A stretch of 64,000 nucleotides of DNA from Terrabacter sp. Ter38 (GCF_024519435.1 NZ_JALJRZ010000009.1:1-64000), one strand, 5' to 3'; shown: positions 48,494 through 60,660, numbered from the stretch's first letter. The notes: generated from the sequence alone by a model not told the origin. Numbers and translations are program-made.

Positions 48494-48871
48494 ATGCCCA
48501 CGCCGAAGCCGCAGACCATGAAACCCCAGACGGCCGCGAAGAAGCTCGGCGTCCTGCTGTCCGAGACCCCCGCGGACTTCCAGGAGGGCGTCGTCAGCCG
48601 CACCGAGCTCAACGCGTTGCAGGCCGAGCCGCCGGAGTGGCTCGCGACGCTGCGCCGCAACGGACCCCACACCCGCCAGGAGACGGCCCGGCGACTCGGC
48701 ATCTCCAACTCGGGCCTGACCCGCGGCGGGGTCGGAGAGCACCTGACGACCGACGAGATCAAGGCCGTCATCGACGAGATGCCCGCTTGGCTCGAAGCCG
48801 AGCGCGGGATCTTCGCGCAGGTCCGCGCCGAGGACGCGCGCCTCAAGGCACGCGACACCGGACGGCCCTGA
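48494..48871 (+). CDS. DUF5997 protein
   Basis: A 125-residue protein (MKPQTAAKKLGVLLSETPADFQEGVVSRTELNALQAEPPEWLATLRRNGPHTRQETARRLGISNSGLTRGG) containing a helix-turn-helix-like stretch TRQETARRLGISNSGLTRG at about residues 60-78. It matches DUF5997, function unknown, usually beside the LysR-substrate protein, so it could be the missing DNA-binding partner. The ATG at 48494 follows TAGGCT (48482-48487) by 6 nt. Confidence 0.82.
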   Translation: MPTPKPQTMKPQTAAKKLGVLLSETPADFQEGVVSRTELNALQAEPPEWLATLRRNGPHTRQETARRLGISNSGLTRGGVGEHLTTDEIKAVIDEMPAWLEAERGIFAQVRAEDARLKARDTGRP

Positions 48872-48875
48872 TCCG

Positions 48876-49343
48876 ATGAGCGAGACGGCCCTGACGTTCC
48901 GCACCACCCTCGAGGCCACGGGCGGCAACAACGTGGGCATCGTGGTCCCTGACGGCGTCGTGGCGGCCTTCGCTCGCGGCAAGCGGGTGCCGGTCTCCGT
49001 GACCGTGGACGGTGGCTACACGTACCGAACCTCGATCGCCTCCATGGGCGGTCGCTTCCTCGTGTCGTTCAACGCCGAGACGCGGGCCGCGACCGGGCGT
49101 GGCGCCGGTGACGAGGTCGAGGTCCGGCTCGAGGTCGACGACGCGCCGCGCGAGGTCGAGGTGCCCCAGGCGCTCCGGGCGGTCCTCGACGCCGACCCCG
49201 CTCTCACGGCCGCCTATACGGCTCTGTCCGCCAGCAAGCGGAAGGCACATGCTCTCGCCGTGTCCTCGGCCAGGACCGACGAGACCCGCGAGCGGCGACT
49301 GTCGCAGGTGGTCGAGACCCTCCGGGACGGTGGCCGGCCCTAG
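48876..49343 (+). CDS. DUF1905/YdeI (OmpD-associated)-like protein
   Basis: A 155-residue protein with DUF1905 at the N-terminus (LTFRTTLEATGGNNVGIVVPDGVVAAFARGKRVPVSVTVDGGYTYRTSIASMGGRFLVSFNAETR) and a YdeI/OmpD-associated C-terminus (ASKRKAHALAVSSARTDETRERRLSQVVETLRDG). The family is linked to bacteriocin or copper tolerance in other bacteria; the function here is not established. The ATG at 48876 lies 4 bp after the DUF5997 stop. The stop codon TAG (49341-49343) overlaps the opposite-strand stop of the sigma factor gene. Confidence 0.85.
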   Translation: MSETALTFRTTLEATGGNNVGIVVPDGVVAAFARGKRVPVSVTVDGGYTYRTSIASMGGRFLVSFNAETRAATGRGAGDEVEVRLEVDDAPREVEVPQALRAVLDADPALTAAYTALSASKRKAHALAVSSARTDETRERRLSQVVETLRDGGRP

Positions 49344-50572
49344 GCCGGCTCGTCGCGGCGACGCGTCAAGTGGGCCGACTCGGCCGTGTTGCCCGCCAGT
49401 TCGATCGCCCGGGTGTAGGCCGCCTGCGCCTCCTCGCCGCGACCCACCCGGCGCAGCAGGTCGGCCCGGACCGCATGGTAGGCGTGATAGCCGGACAAGG
49501 GTTCCCCGAGAGGCTCGACGACGGCCAGCGCCACCTCCGGTCCGTCGAGCTCCGCGAGGGCGACGGCCCGGTTCAGGGCGACGACGGGCGATGGCTCCAG
49601 GCGGTAGAGCTGGTCGTAGAGGGCGACGACCTGCGACCAGTCGGTGTCGCGCATGGTGCGAGCCGAGGTGTGCACGGCGTTGATGGCGGCCATGATCTGG
49701 TAGCGACCCGGAGCCGCCCCCGTGTCGAGCCGCTCACGCACGAGACGGTGGCCCTCGGCGACCAGGGCCCGGTCCCAGACGTTGCGGTCCTGCTCGTCGA
49801 GGGGGACCAGCTCACCGCCCGGTGACACCCGGGCCTTCCGGCGTGCGTCGGTGAGCAGCATGAGGGCGAGGAGGCCCGCCACCTCGCCGTCGTCGGGGAG
49901 AAGACCGCGGAGCATCCGGGCGAGCCGGATCGCCTCGCCGGTGAGGTCCTGGCGGATCGGATCGGTGTCCGCGCCGGAGCCGAGGTAGCCCTCGTTGAAG
50001 ACGAGGAAGAGCACGGCGAGCACGCCGGAGACCCGAGCCGGCAGGTCCTCTGAGGTCGGCACGCGGTACGGGATGCGGGCGGCCGCGATCTTGGCCTTGG
50101 CCCGGGTGAGGCGCCGAGCCATCGCGGACTCCTGCACGAAGAAGGCCCTCGAGATCTCGGGCACGGTCAGGCCACCGACCATTCGCAGTGTCAGGGCGAC
50201 CCGCGCCTCCATCGCGAGGGCGGGGTGACAGCACGTGAAGAGGAGCCGGAGCCGGTCGTCGTCGAGGACGCCGAGCGGCTCGGCCTCGTGGTCGTCGTGC
50301 ACCATGGCTGCCTCCCGGTGCTTGTGGTCACGCTTGCTCTCACGCCGGAGCCGGTCGATCGCCTTGCGGTTGGCGGTCGTCGTCAGCCACGCGCCGGGGT
50401 TCGGGGGTACGCCGTCGGCGGGCCACCGCTCGACGGCGGTCGCGAACGCCTCGGCCGCAGCGTCCTCGGCGAGGCCGAGATCCCCGAACCTCCGCGTCAG
50501 GGAGGCGACGACCCTGGCCCACTCGTCGCGGTGGGCTCGGGTGAGCGCGTCGCGGACGTCGGGTGGGCTCAC
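49340..50572 (-). CDS. ECF42-type RNA polymerase sigma factor
   Basis: A 410-residue extracytoplasmic-function sigma factor. Region sigma2 is RVVASLTRRFGDLGLAEDAAAEAFATAVERWPADGVPPNPGAWLTTTANRKAIDRLRRE, and sigma4 is TLRMVGGLTVPEISRAFFVQESAMARRLTRAKAKI. The long C-terminal extension (about 170-410) is helical and TPR-like, as in ECF42. These factors are always genetically linked to a YciI/DGPF protein, found here upstream with a 4-bp GTGA overlap. The GTG at 50572 is set by that overlap. From reports on the family, control resides in the C-terminal extension rather than an anti-sigma factor. Confidence 0.9.
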   Translation of the reverse strand: MSPPDVRDALTRAHRDEWARVVASLTRRFGDLGLAEDAAAEAFATAVERWPADGVPPNPGAWLTTTANRKAIDRLRRESKRDHKHREAAMVHDDHEAEPLGVLDDDRLRLLFTCCHPALAMEARVALTLRMVGGLTVPEISRAFFVQESAMARRLTRAKAKIAAARIPYRVPTSEDLPARVSGVLAVLFLVFNEGYLGSGADTDPIRQDLTGEAIRLARMLRGLLPDDGEVAGLLALMLLTDARRKARVSPGGELVPLDEQDRNVWDRALVAEGHRLVRERLDTGAAPGRYQIMAAINAVHTSARTMRDTDWSQVVALYDQLYRLEPSPVVALNRAVALAELDGPEVALAVVEPLGEPLSGYHAYHAVRADLLRRVGRGEEAQAAYTRAIELAGNTAESAHLTRRRDEPA

Positions 50573-50892
50573 AGGAACGGACGCACCTCGATCTTGCGGT
50601 TGCACGCCCTGGACCCCTCGGCGGCAAGCCTGAGCACCACGTCGAGGTCCGGCGCCTCGAGGATCCAGAAGCCGGCGAGGTACTCCTTCGACTCGACGAA
50701 GGGCCCGTCGGTGAAGACCGCCTCGCTCCCGCGGTTGTCGACGACGGTCGCGGGGCTCGGGGAGCCGAGGCCCCCGGCGAAGACCCAGTAGCCCTCGGAC
50801 CGGAGGCGGTCGTTGAAGGCGTCCACCGCCGCCTCCTCGGTGGCGGTCTCGGGGCCGGTGCCGTCGTCGATCACGGATACGAGGTACTGCAT
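50569..50892 (-). CDS. YciI (DGPF-domain) protein partnered with ECF42
   Basis: A 107-residue YciI-like protein with the DGPF signature VFTDGPFVESKEYLAGFWILEA. The ATG at 50892 follows AGGAG by about 9 nt. It is translationally coupled to the sigma gene. DGPF proteins are the typical target or partner of ECF42; the biochemical role is unknown. It has no other neighbour in the operon within the window. Confidence 0.88.
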   Translation of the reverse strand: MQYLVSVIDDGTGPETATEEAAVDAFNDRLRSEGYWVFAGGLGSPSPATVVDNRGSEAVFTDGPFVESKEYLAGFWILEAPDLDVVLRLAAEGSRACNRKIEVRPFL

Positions 50893-51024
50893 GTCGGATC
50901 ATCTCCTGTGCCTCGGGCCGCCCGTGGCGGGCGGACTCTCACCTCTGCTACGAACACCCCGGTCCGGATCGGACCGTGCGGGCGGGACTGATTCTGCCGG
51001 GGCGGTCGGGACTCCGTGCCGAGC

Positions 51025-52377
51025 TCAGCGGTGCTGGGCCGTCCAGGCCCCGGCGCTCGCCGCCTCGGCGATGAGGTCGGCGACCTCGGTGTGGTTCTCG
51101 CGCACGAGGCCGGTCGTCACGCGGACGTGCCCCTCGGGACCGGCGACGTGCTCGACCGAGAACGGTGACCCCGGGGTGACCGCGATGCCTTGGCTCGCGA
51201 GCCGGAGCACTGCTGCGGCCTCGTCGCGCACCGGCACCCAGATGTTGAGCCCGTCGGTGCCCGGCACCTCGATGCCGTGCTCCGTGAGGCGCGCGACGAC
51301 GAGCTCCCGGCGACGGGCGTACTCCGCGCCGGCCGACGCGATCCCACGGGCGCAGACCTCGTCGCGGAGCAGGCCGGCGAGGACCCGCTGGAGCAGCCGG
51401 CTCGTCCAGCCCTGCCCGAGAGCCCGTGCGTGTCGCACCGGCGCGAGCAGCGCGTCCGGGCCGCTCAGGGCGGCGATCCGCAGGTCCGGCCCGTGCGACT
51501 TGCTGAAGCTGCGGATGTGCAGCACCTGGTCGGGGACCCACCGACCGAGGCTGGTCGCGGCCGACGTCGAGATCGGGCCGCTCGAGTCGTCCTCGATGAC
51601 GATGCAGTCGCGTCCCTCGAGCAGTGCAGCCAGTCGTCGGGCCCGGGTGGGTGACATGGACACTCCGGTCGGGTTCTGTCCTCGAGGCTGGATGACGACC
51701 GCTGCGGGCCGGCGCGGCAGCAGGGCCTCGACGGCGTCCAGGTCGAGACCCGTCTCGTCGAGCGGTACCCCGACGACGGAGACACCCCGGTCCTCGAGGA
51801 GGTCGAGCAGGGGAGGGAACCCGGGGTTCTCGACGAGCACGAGGTCGCCCGGTCGCAGCAGCGCCCGCGTGACGAGGTCGAGCGCGTCCATGGCGCCGTC
51901 GACGACGAGGAGGTCGTCGGCGGCATACGGCCAGTCGCGGGTCAGCACGTCCCGGAGCTCGTCGAGCACGGGGTCGTCGAGGTAGCTGCTCGGCGTCGTC
52001 GGGTCGGTCAGTGCGGACAGCACCGGCACGAGCGGGGGCAGCAGGGCGCTGTCAGGGATGCCGGTCGACAGGTCCAGGCTCACCGGTGACTCGTGCCGCA
52101 GCGCCCGGGTGTAGCGCGCGCCGCCCCGGGCCGTGGGGGCCACGGTCGTGCCCCGGCGACCGTCCGACCGGATCGTCCCCGACCGGGCGAGCAGCTGCCA
52201 GGCCGCGCTCACGGTCGTCGGCGACATCATCAGCTCCTCGGCGACCCGGCGGATCGGGGGCAGCTGGTCCCCGGGCACGAGGGTGGCGTCCCGGATCGCC
52301 CGGGACACGGCCTGGGCCAGACCCTTGGCGGTCGGGGCGTCGAGGCGCTCCTCGATGGACGAGATGACGGCGCGCAT
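51025..52377 (-). CDS. MocR-type GntR/aminotransferase regulator
   Basis: A 450-residue fusion of a GntR winged helix (residues 10-75: GLAQAVSRAIRDATLVPGDQLPPIRRVAEELMMSPTTVSAAWQLLARSGTI) and a fold-type-I aminotransferase-like domain with the PLP lysine in RSFSKSHGPDLR. MocR proteins regulate GABA, vitamin B6 and related genes; here it is divergent from mmsA and the class-III aminotransferase, its likely targets. The ATG at 52377 follows TATGTT (plus 52384-52389) by 6 nt. The effector may be a PLP-amine adduct. Confidence 0.87.
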   Translation of the reverse strand: MRAVISSIEERLDAPTAKGLAQAVSRAIRDATLVPGDQLPPIRRVAEELMMSPTTVSAAWQLLARSGTIRSDGRRGTTVAPTARGGARYTRALRHESPVSLDLSTGIPDSALLPPLVPVLSALTDPTTPSSYLDDPVLDELRDVLTRDWPYAADDLLVVDGAMDALDLVTRALLRPGDLVLVENPGFPPLLDLLEDRGVSVVGVPLDETGLDLDAVEALLPRRPAAVVIQPRGQNPTGVSMSPTRARRLAALLEGRDCIVIEDDSSGPISTSAATSLGRWVPDQVLHIRSFSKSHGPDLRIAALSGPDALLAPVRHARALGQGWTSRLLQRVLAGLLRDEVCARGIASAGAEYARRRELVVARLTEHGIEVPGTDGLNIWVPVRDEAAAVLRLASQGIAVTPGSPFSVEHVAGPEGHVRVTTGLVRENHTEVADLIAEAASAGAWTAQHR

Positions 52378-52437
52378 ATTCGTAACATAGCAATGAATGC
52401 TTTGTATGGGACAAGGGTGGCACGTAACGTGAGGCGC
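52378..52437. promoter_or_regulatory. AT-rich divergent promoter of MocR regulator and mmsA
   Basis: The 60 bp between the two start codons include a strikingly AT-rich stretch (52376-52412) in a 70% GC genome. The minus -10 TATGTT is at 52384-52389 and the plus -10 TAACGT at 52425-52430, each 6-7 nt before its start. An imperfect inverted repeat AGCAATGAATGCT lies between and may be the operator. Confidence 0.65.
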
Positions 52438-53940
52438 ATGACGACCCCCACCGTGACGTCCATCGACCACTGGATCTCCGGCGCCCGTGTGCCCGGCACC
52501 TCCGGGCGCACCGCCCCCGTGCACGACCCCGCGACGGGGCGGCAGACCGGTGAGGTCGCGCTGGCGTCGGCGGCCGAGGTCGACGCAGCAGTCAAGACCG
52601 CCGTCGCGGCCGGACGCGACTGGCGCACGAGCTCGCTGTCGCGCAGGGCCGCCGTGCTCTTCGCCTTCCGCGAGCTGCTGCACACGCGCACCGACGAGCT
52701 CGCCGCGATCGTCACCGCCGAGCACGGCAAGGTGCTCTCCGACGCGGTCGGCGAGATCGCCCGTGGCCTCGAGAACGTCGAGTTCGCCACCGGAGTGCCT
52801 CAGCTGCTCAAGGGCGGGTTCTCCGAGCAGGCGGCGAGCGGCGTCGACGTCTACAGCATCCGCCAGCCTCTCGGTGTCGTCGCCGGCGTCACGCCCTTCA
52901 ACTTCCCCGTCATGGTCCCCCTCTGGATGTGCGCCAACGCCATCGCCTGCGGCAACAGCTTCGTGCTCAAGCCCAGCGAGAAGGACCCCTCGGCCGCGCT
53001 CTTCCTCGCCGAGCTCTGGAAGGAGGCCGGCCTCCCCGACGGCGTCTTCACCGTCGTCCACGGCGACAAGGAGGCCGTCGACGCGATTCTCGACCACGAC
53101 GAGGTCGCGGCGGTCAGCTTCGTCGGCTCGACCCCCATCGCGAGGTACATCTACGAGCGCGGCACCGCCAACGGCAAGCGGGTCCAGGCTCTGGGCGGCG
53201 CGAAGAACCACGCGCTCGTCCTCCCCGACGCCGACATCGACATGGCCGCCGACGCCATCGTCTCGGCCGCCTACGGAGCCGCGGGCGAGCGATGCATGGC
53301 CCTCTCCGTCGCGGTCGCCGTCGGCGACGTCGGCGACGACCTCGTGTCCGCCATCTCCACCCGCCTGCCGAAGCTCACCGTCGGCCCCGGCTCGGCGGAG
53401 GGCACCGACATGGGTCCCCTCATCACGCGCGAGCACCGCGACAAGGTCGCCGGCTACGTCGCGGCCGGAGCGGAAGCCGGCGCCACGGTCGTCGTCGACG
53501 GGCGCGAGCAGGACGTGCCCGAGGACGGCTTCTTCCTCGGCATGACCCTGCTCGACGACGTGACGCCCGACATGACGGTCTACCGGGACGAGATCTTCGG
53601 CCCCGTCCTGTCGGTCGTCCGCGTCGCGACCTACGACGAGGGCCTGGCCCTCATCAACCGCAACCCGTATGCCAACGGCACCGCGATCTTCACCCGCGAC
53701 GGTGGCGCAGCACGCCGGTTCCAGAACGAGGTCGAGGTCGGCATGGTCGGCATCAACGTGCCGATCCCCGTGCCCGTCGCCTACTACTCCTTCGGCGGCT
53801 GGAAGGACTCGCTCTTCGGCGACACCCACATGTACGGCCCCGAGGGCCTCAACTTCTACACGCGCGGCAAGGTCGTGACGCAGCGCTGGCCCGACCCGGC
53901 CACCTCGACCGTCGACCTCGGCTTCCCGCGCACCCGCTGA
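52438..53940 (+). CDS. mmsA: CoA-acylating methylmalonate-semialdehyde dehydrogenase
   Basis: Oxidises (methyl)malonate semialdehyde to acyl-CoA in valine, beta-alanine or inositol breakdown. The 500-residue ALDH contains FNFPVMVPLWM, KPSEKDPSAALF, GGAKNHALVLPDAD and the catalytic cysteine in GERCMA near residue 286. The RYIYERGTANGKRVQALGGAKNH block is typical of MmsA/IolA. The ATG at 52438 follows TAACGT (52425-52430) by 7 nt. The aminotransferase 16 bp downstream suggests the physiological substrate is the semialdehyde from beta-alanine or a similar omega-amino acid. Confidence 0.92.
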   Translation: MTTPTVTSIDHWISGARVPGTSGRTAPVHDPATGRQTGEVALASAAEVDAAVKTAVAAGRDWRTSSLSRRAAVLFAFRELLHTRTDELAAIVTAEHGKVLSDAVGEIARGLENVEFATGVPQLLKGGFSEQAASGVDVYSIRQPLGVVAGVTPFNFPVMVPLWMCANAIACGNSFVLKPSEKDPSAALFLAELWKEAGLPDGVFTVVHGDKEAVDAILDHDEVAAVSFVGSTPIARYIYERGTANGKRVQALGGAKNHALVLPDADIDMAADAIVSAAYGAAGERCMALSVAVAVGDVGDDLVSAISTRLPKLTVGPGSAEGTDMGPLITREHRDKVAGYVAAGAEAGATVVVDGREQDVPEDGFFLGMTLLDDVTPDMTVYRDEIFGPVLSVVRVATYDEGLALINRNPYANGTAIFTRDGGAARRFQNEVEVGMVGINVPIPVPVAYYSFGGWKDSLFGDTHMYGPEGLNFYTRGKVVTQRWPDPATSTVDLGFPRTR

Positions 53941-53956
53941 GAGAGAAGGACCCCCC

Positions 53957-55339
53957 ATGAGCGACCTCGACCAGCGCACCGTCATCGGCGACCTCCTCGA
54001 CGGGATGACCGAGCAGCAGGTGCGCACCCTCGACCGCGACCACGTCTTCCACTCCTGGTCCGCCCAGGGCCTCATCGACCCGCTGCCCATCGCGCGGGCC
54101 CAGGGCTCCTACTTCTGGGACTACGGCGGCTTGCGCTACCTCGACTTCAGCAGCCAGCTCGTCAACGTCAACATCGGCTACAACCACCCGAAGGTCGTCG
54201 CCGCGATCCAGGAGCAGGCGGCCCGTCTCGCGACGATCGCGCCGTCCTTCGCCAACGACGCCCGCAGCGAGGCGGCCCGGCTCATCACCGAGGTCGCGCC
54301 CGACGGCCTGTCCGCGGTCTTCTTCACCAACGGCGGCGCCGAGGCCAACGAGAACGCGATCCGGATGGCCCGTCTGCACACCGGCCGGCACAAGGTGCTT
54401 GCGACCTACCGCAGCTACCACGGCGCCACCGGTGGCTCGATCACCCTGACCGGCGACCCGCGCCGCTGGCCCTCCGAGCCCGGGCTCTCCGGGATCGTCC
54501 ACTTCTGGGGTCCCTACACCTACCGTTCGGCCTTCCACTCCGAGTCCGAGGAGCAGGAGCGAGACCGTGCGCTCGCGCACCTGCGCGACACGATCATGGT
54601 CGAGGGTGGGCACACGATCGCGGCGGTCATCCTCGAGACGGTGGTCGGCACCAACGGCATCCTCGTCCCGCCCGACGGCTACCTCCAGGGCGTCCGTGAC
54701 CTCTGCGACGAGCACGGCATCATCCTCATCGCCGACGAGGTCATGGCCGGCTTCGGGCGATGCGGCGAGTGGTTCGCCGTCGACCACTGGGGCATCCGCC
54801 CCGACCTCATCACCTTTGCCAAGGGCGTCAACTCCGGCTACGTCCCGCTCGGCGGCGTCGTCATCTCCGACGAGATCCGGGCCACCTTCGACCAGCGCGC
54901 TTTCCCGGGCGGACTCACCTACTCGGGCCACCCGCTCGCCTGCGCCTCGGCCGTCGCCTCGATCAACGCCTTCCGTGAGGAGGGCATCATCGAGAACGCC
55001 CGGAGCCTCGGCAGCGACGTCATCGGGCCACGCCTGCGCGAGATCGCGGCGAAGCATCCCAGCGTCGGCGACGTGCGCGGCCTGGGCGTCTTCTGGGCCG
55101 TGGAGCTCGTACGCGACCGCGAGACGCGGGAGCCGCTCGTGCCGTACAACGCCGCGGGTGAGGCGGCCGCGCCGATGGCGGCCTTCACCGCCGCCTGCAA
55201 GGAGCGCGGGCTCTGGCCGTTCACCCACTTCAACCGTACCCATGTGGTGCCCCCGTGCACGACGACCCCCGCCGAGGTCGAAGAGGGGCTGGCGGTGCTC
55301 GACGAGGCACTTTCCGTGGCTGACACCTTCACGGACTGA
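53957..55339 (+). CDS. Class-III aminotransferase (omega-amino acid type)
   Basis: A 460-residue PLP enzyme with WDYGGLRYLDFSSQLVNVNIGYNHP, FFTNGGAEANENAIRMAR, the VIADEVMAGFGR-like block LIADEVMAGFGRCGEW and the PLP lysine in ITFAKGVNSGYVPLGG (about residue 288). The taurine/beta-alanine-pyruvate type is likely, given the mmsA neighbour. It would convert an omega-amino acid to its semialdehyde for MmsA. The ATG at 53957 follows the purine-rich GAGAGAAGGA by 6 nt. No terminator is evident in the following 419-bp gap. Confidence 0.9.
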   Translation: MSDLDQRTVIGDLLDGMTEQQVRTLDRDHVFHSWSAQGLIDPLPIARAQGSYFWDYGGLRYLDFSSQLVNVNIGYNHPKVVAAIQEQAARLATIAPSFANDARSEAARLITEVAPDGLSAVFFTNGGAEANENAIRMARLHTGRHKVLATYRSYHGATGGSITLTGDPRRWPSEPGLSGIVHFWGPYTYRSAFHSESEEQERDRALAHLRDTIMVEGGHTIAAVILETVVGTNGILVPPDGYLQGVRDLCDEHGIILIADEVMAGFGRCGEWFAVDHWGIRPDLITFAKGVNSGYVPLGGVVISDEIRATFDQRAFPGGLTYSGHPLACASAVASINAFREEGIIENARSLGSDVIGPRLREIAAKHPSVGDVRGLGVFWAVELVRDRETREPLVPYNAAGEAAAPMAAFTAACKERGLWPFTHFNRTHVVPPCTTTPAEVEEGLAVLDEALSVADTFTD

Positions 55340-55758
55340 CGCTCCTACTGGCTCGTATGCCGTGAGGCCCGGCGTGGCCGTGGGCCGCGGTACTCCGTGC
55401 GGCCGACTCGCGTGACTCGGTCCTGCGGCTGCGGCGGCGGCTCCGGATCGGGGAGGCGCGCCGCCGGTTGGCCTGCGCAGGCCGACGGCTCCAACAAACC
55501 CGTGGGAGACGTTCCGCCTGGAGTTTGCCCGGCGCATTCGCGAGAGACCGTCCGGTCGCCGTGCGAAGTCGGCGGCGCCGACCTGACGCTCCGCAGGCGC
55601 CACCGAGTCGCGATGGGTTCGCGCGGACGCGCGTGGTGCAGGTCCGATCCCGGAGGCGCGCCACGCTGCGCTGGCGTGGTCCCGGCACGGAACTTGCTCT
55701 CAGGCTGGTCGCGCAGACTGGGGGACTGCGCTGTCCGGACCGACGACAAGGAGACTGG
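55340..55758. other. 419-bp gap without a recognisable gene
   Basis: No open frame here has coding character. It includes a perfect 14-bp palindrome GGCCTGCGCAGGCC at 55470-55483 and a CGTATGCCG word at 55354-55362. The end of the gap would hold the promoter and the AAGGAG site of the secreted hydrolase (55749-55754). Confidence 0.6.
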
Positions 55759-56652
55759 GTGCACCGACGACCTCACCGTCACGGCCGGAGGACCGCGACC
55801 GGACGACCTCCAAGGGGGCACCTTCGGGACCGGCTCGTCCTCGGCGTCGCGACCATCGCGGCGGTGCTCCTCGGGGCGGCGCCCGCCGTCGGCCAGTCAC
55901 TCAGCGACGGCACGCCTGTGAACGTCGTCGGCCCGCCGGCCACGGTGATGAGCGCCGATGCCCACGGCCAGGGCCGTCTCGTCGAAGCGTTCGGTGACGT
56001 TCGCCGAGCACGGAACATCGCCGTCATCGTGCCGGGCGTCGGCTGGACGGCGCCTCTGCTCAGTGACGAGCGTGGGGCTGGGCGTCGACATCCCGCGGTG
56101 CAGGCGCGCAGCCTGCTCGCAGCGATGGAGCGGCAGGCCCCTGGAACTCCGGCGGCGGTGGTGGTCTGGCTCGACTACGACCCACCGGCTGGGCTCGACG
56201 CGGACGCCGCTCGCTCCGAGCGTGCCGTCGACGGGGCTCCCCGACTGGCCGCTTTCGTCGACAGCCTCTCGCGCTCGTCCACGGTGAGCGTGGTGTGCCA
56301 CAGCTACGGCTCGGTGGTGTGCGCCCACGCGGCCCCCCGGCTTCGCATCTCTTCCCTCGTCGTCGTCGGCTCTCCGGGGATGGACGTGTGGACCCGGGCC
56401 GCGCTGCACACATCGGCGACCGTGTGGGCGGGTCTCGCGCCCGACGACCCGATCGGGGTCGTCCCCCATACGCGGGTAGAGGGATTCGGCCACGCTGCCG
56501 ACCCGACGGCGCTCACCTTCGGCGCCCGGTCGCTCCCGGTCGACGGTGCACACGGGCACAACGGCTACCTCGTCGCGGGCACAGGATCGCTCCGCGCGAT
56601 CGCGGAGATCGCGACAGGCCACGGCGCGACGGTGGCTTCACCGGCCCCGTAG
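55759..56652 (+). CDS. Secreted alpha/beta-hydrolase (DUF1023 type)
   Basis: A 297-residue protein with an unusually long basic signal region (VHRRPHRHGRRTATGRPPRGHLRDR) followed by the hydrophobic core LVLGVATIAAVLLGAAPAVGQ, consistent with export. The serine nucleophile is in VVCHSYGSVVCAH, with VVVGSPGMDV and DPIGVVP later, the DUF1023 lipase/esterase-like pattern. The GTG at 55759 is supported by AAGGAG 5 nt upstream. A Tat-like twin-arginine is not distinct. The substrate is unknown. Confidence 0.78.
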   Translation: MHRRPHRHGRRTATGRPPRGHLRDRLVLGVATIAAVLLGAAPAVGQSLSDGTPVNVVGPPATVMSADAHGQGRLVEAFGDVRRARNIAVIVPGVGWTAPLLSDERGAGRRHPAVQARSLLAAMERQAPGTPAAVVVWLDYDPPAGLDADAARSERAVDGAPRLAAFVDSLSRSSTVSVVCHSYGSVVCAHAAPRLRISSLVVVGSPGMDVWTRAALHTSATVWAGLAPDDPIGVVPHTRVEGFGHAADPTALTFGARSLPVDGAHGHNGYLVAGTGSLRAIAEIATGHGATVASPAP

Positions 56653-56669
56653 TCCGGCGGCGCTCGGGC

Positions 56670-57512
56670 TCATTCGTCGTCGGGCTCGGCCTCCCCGGTG
56701 ACCTCGGGGTCGACGGCGCGCGTCGCGGCGTCCTCGGGCAGCGGCGGGGGAGTGCCACCCCACGCCGGGCACAGGGCGCGGTGGTCGCACCAGTCGCACA
56801 GCCGGCTCGGGCTCGGGCGCCAGTCACCCGTCGACGCGGCTCGCTCGATGGCCTGCCAGAGCGCCTTGACCTTGCGCTCGGTGCCGAGGAGGTCCTGCTC
56901 GTCGGGCTCGTAGGCGACGATCTCGCCGTTGCCGAGGTAGACGAGCTGGAGCCGCTTGGGGATGACGCCGCGCTGGCGCCAGAGCACGAGCGCGTAGAAC
57001 TTCATCTGGAAGAGGGCCTTGGCCTCGAAGTGCTCTGAGGGCGACCGGCCCGTCTTGTAGTCGACGACGCGCATCGCTCCGCCCGGGGCCACGTCGAGCC
57101 GGTCGACGTAGCCACGCAGGACGAGCCCGTCGACCTCGGTCTCGACGTAGAGCTCGCGCTCGGCCGGCTCGAGCCGCGTCGGGTCCTCGAGACCGAACCA
57201 GGTCTGGAGCAGCGTCGCCGCCCCGGCGAACCACTCGTCGGTGCGACCGTCGTGCTCGGCGAGCAGGTCGAGCATCGCCGGCTCCTCCTCGGAGAGGCGC
57301 TCCCACTCCTGGGGGACGAGCCCCACCGCGGCGTCGATGGTGCGCTCGCTCGCGGGGAGGTCGAAGAGCCGCTCGAGGACGGCGTGCACGAGCGTGCCCC
57401 GGGCGGTCGCCTGCGTCGGCGCCGACGGGAGCTTGTCGATGACCCGGAAGCGGTAGAGCATCGGGCACGACATGAAGTCGGAGGCCCGACTCGGGGACAG
57501 CGCTGCAACCAT
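56670..57512 (-). CDS. RecB-family PD-(D/E)XK exonuclease
   Basis: A 280-residue nuclease: LSPSRASDFMSCPMLYRFRVIDKLP (first cysteine), GTLVHAVLERLF (His), the catalytic core MRVVDYKTGRSP (D...K), and a C-terminal LCDWCDHRALCPAW providing three more Fe-S cysteines. This is the single-domain RecB-like (AddB C-terminal) family seen in actinobacteria beside trmI/arc (mycobacterial Rv2119). The ATG at 57512 follows TACAGT (plus 57519-57524) by 6 nt; that hexamer is part of a GTATGCC word. Confidence 0.9.
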   Translation of the reverse strand: MVAALSPSRASDFMSCPMLYRFRVIDKLPSAPTQATARGTLVHAVLERLFDLPASERTIDAAVGLVPQEWERLSEEEPAMLDLLAEHDGRTDEWFAGAATLLQTWFGLEDPTRLEPAERELYVETEVDGLVLRGYVDRLDVAPGGAMRVVDYKTGRSPSEHFEAKALFQMKFYALVLWRQRGVIPKRLQLVYLGNGEIVAYEPDEQDLLGTERKVKALWQAIERAASTGDWRPSPSRLCDWCDHRALCPAWGGTPPPLPEDAATRAVDPEVTGEAEPDDE

Positions 57513-57617
57513 GGGGCGACTGTATGCCGCGGGGCCGACACCCCACGGCCGGCACCCACAGCCCGCGCACGGCACCGCCACAGGGGAGCGGGTCGCGCAG
57601 GGCATAGGGTCGAGCCC

Positions 57618-60660
<3,043 letters not shown>

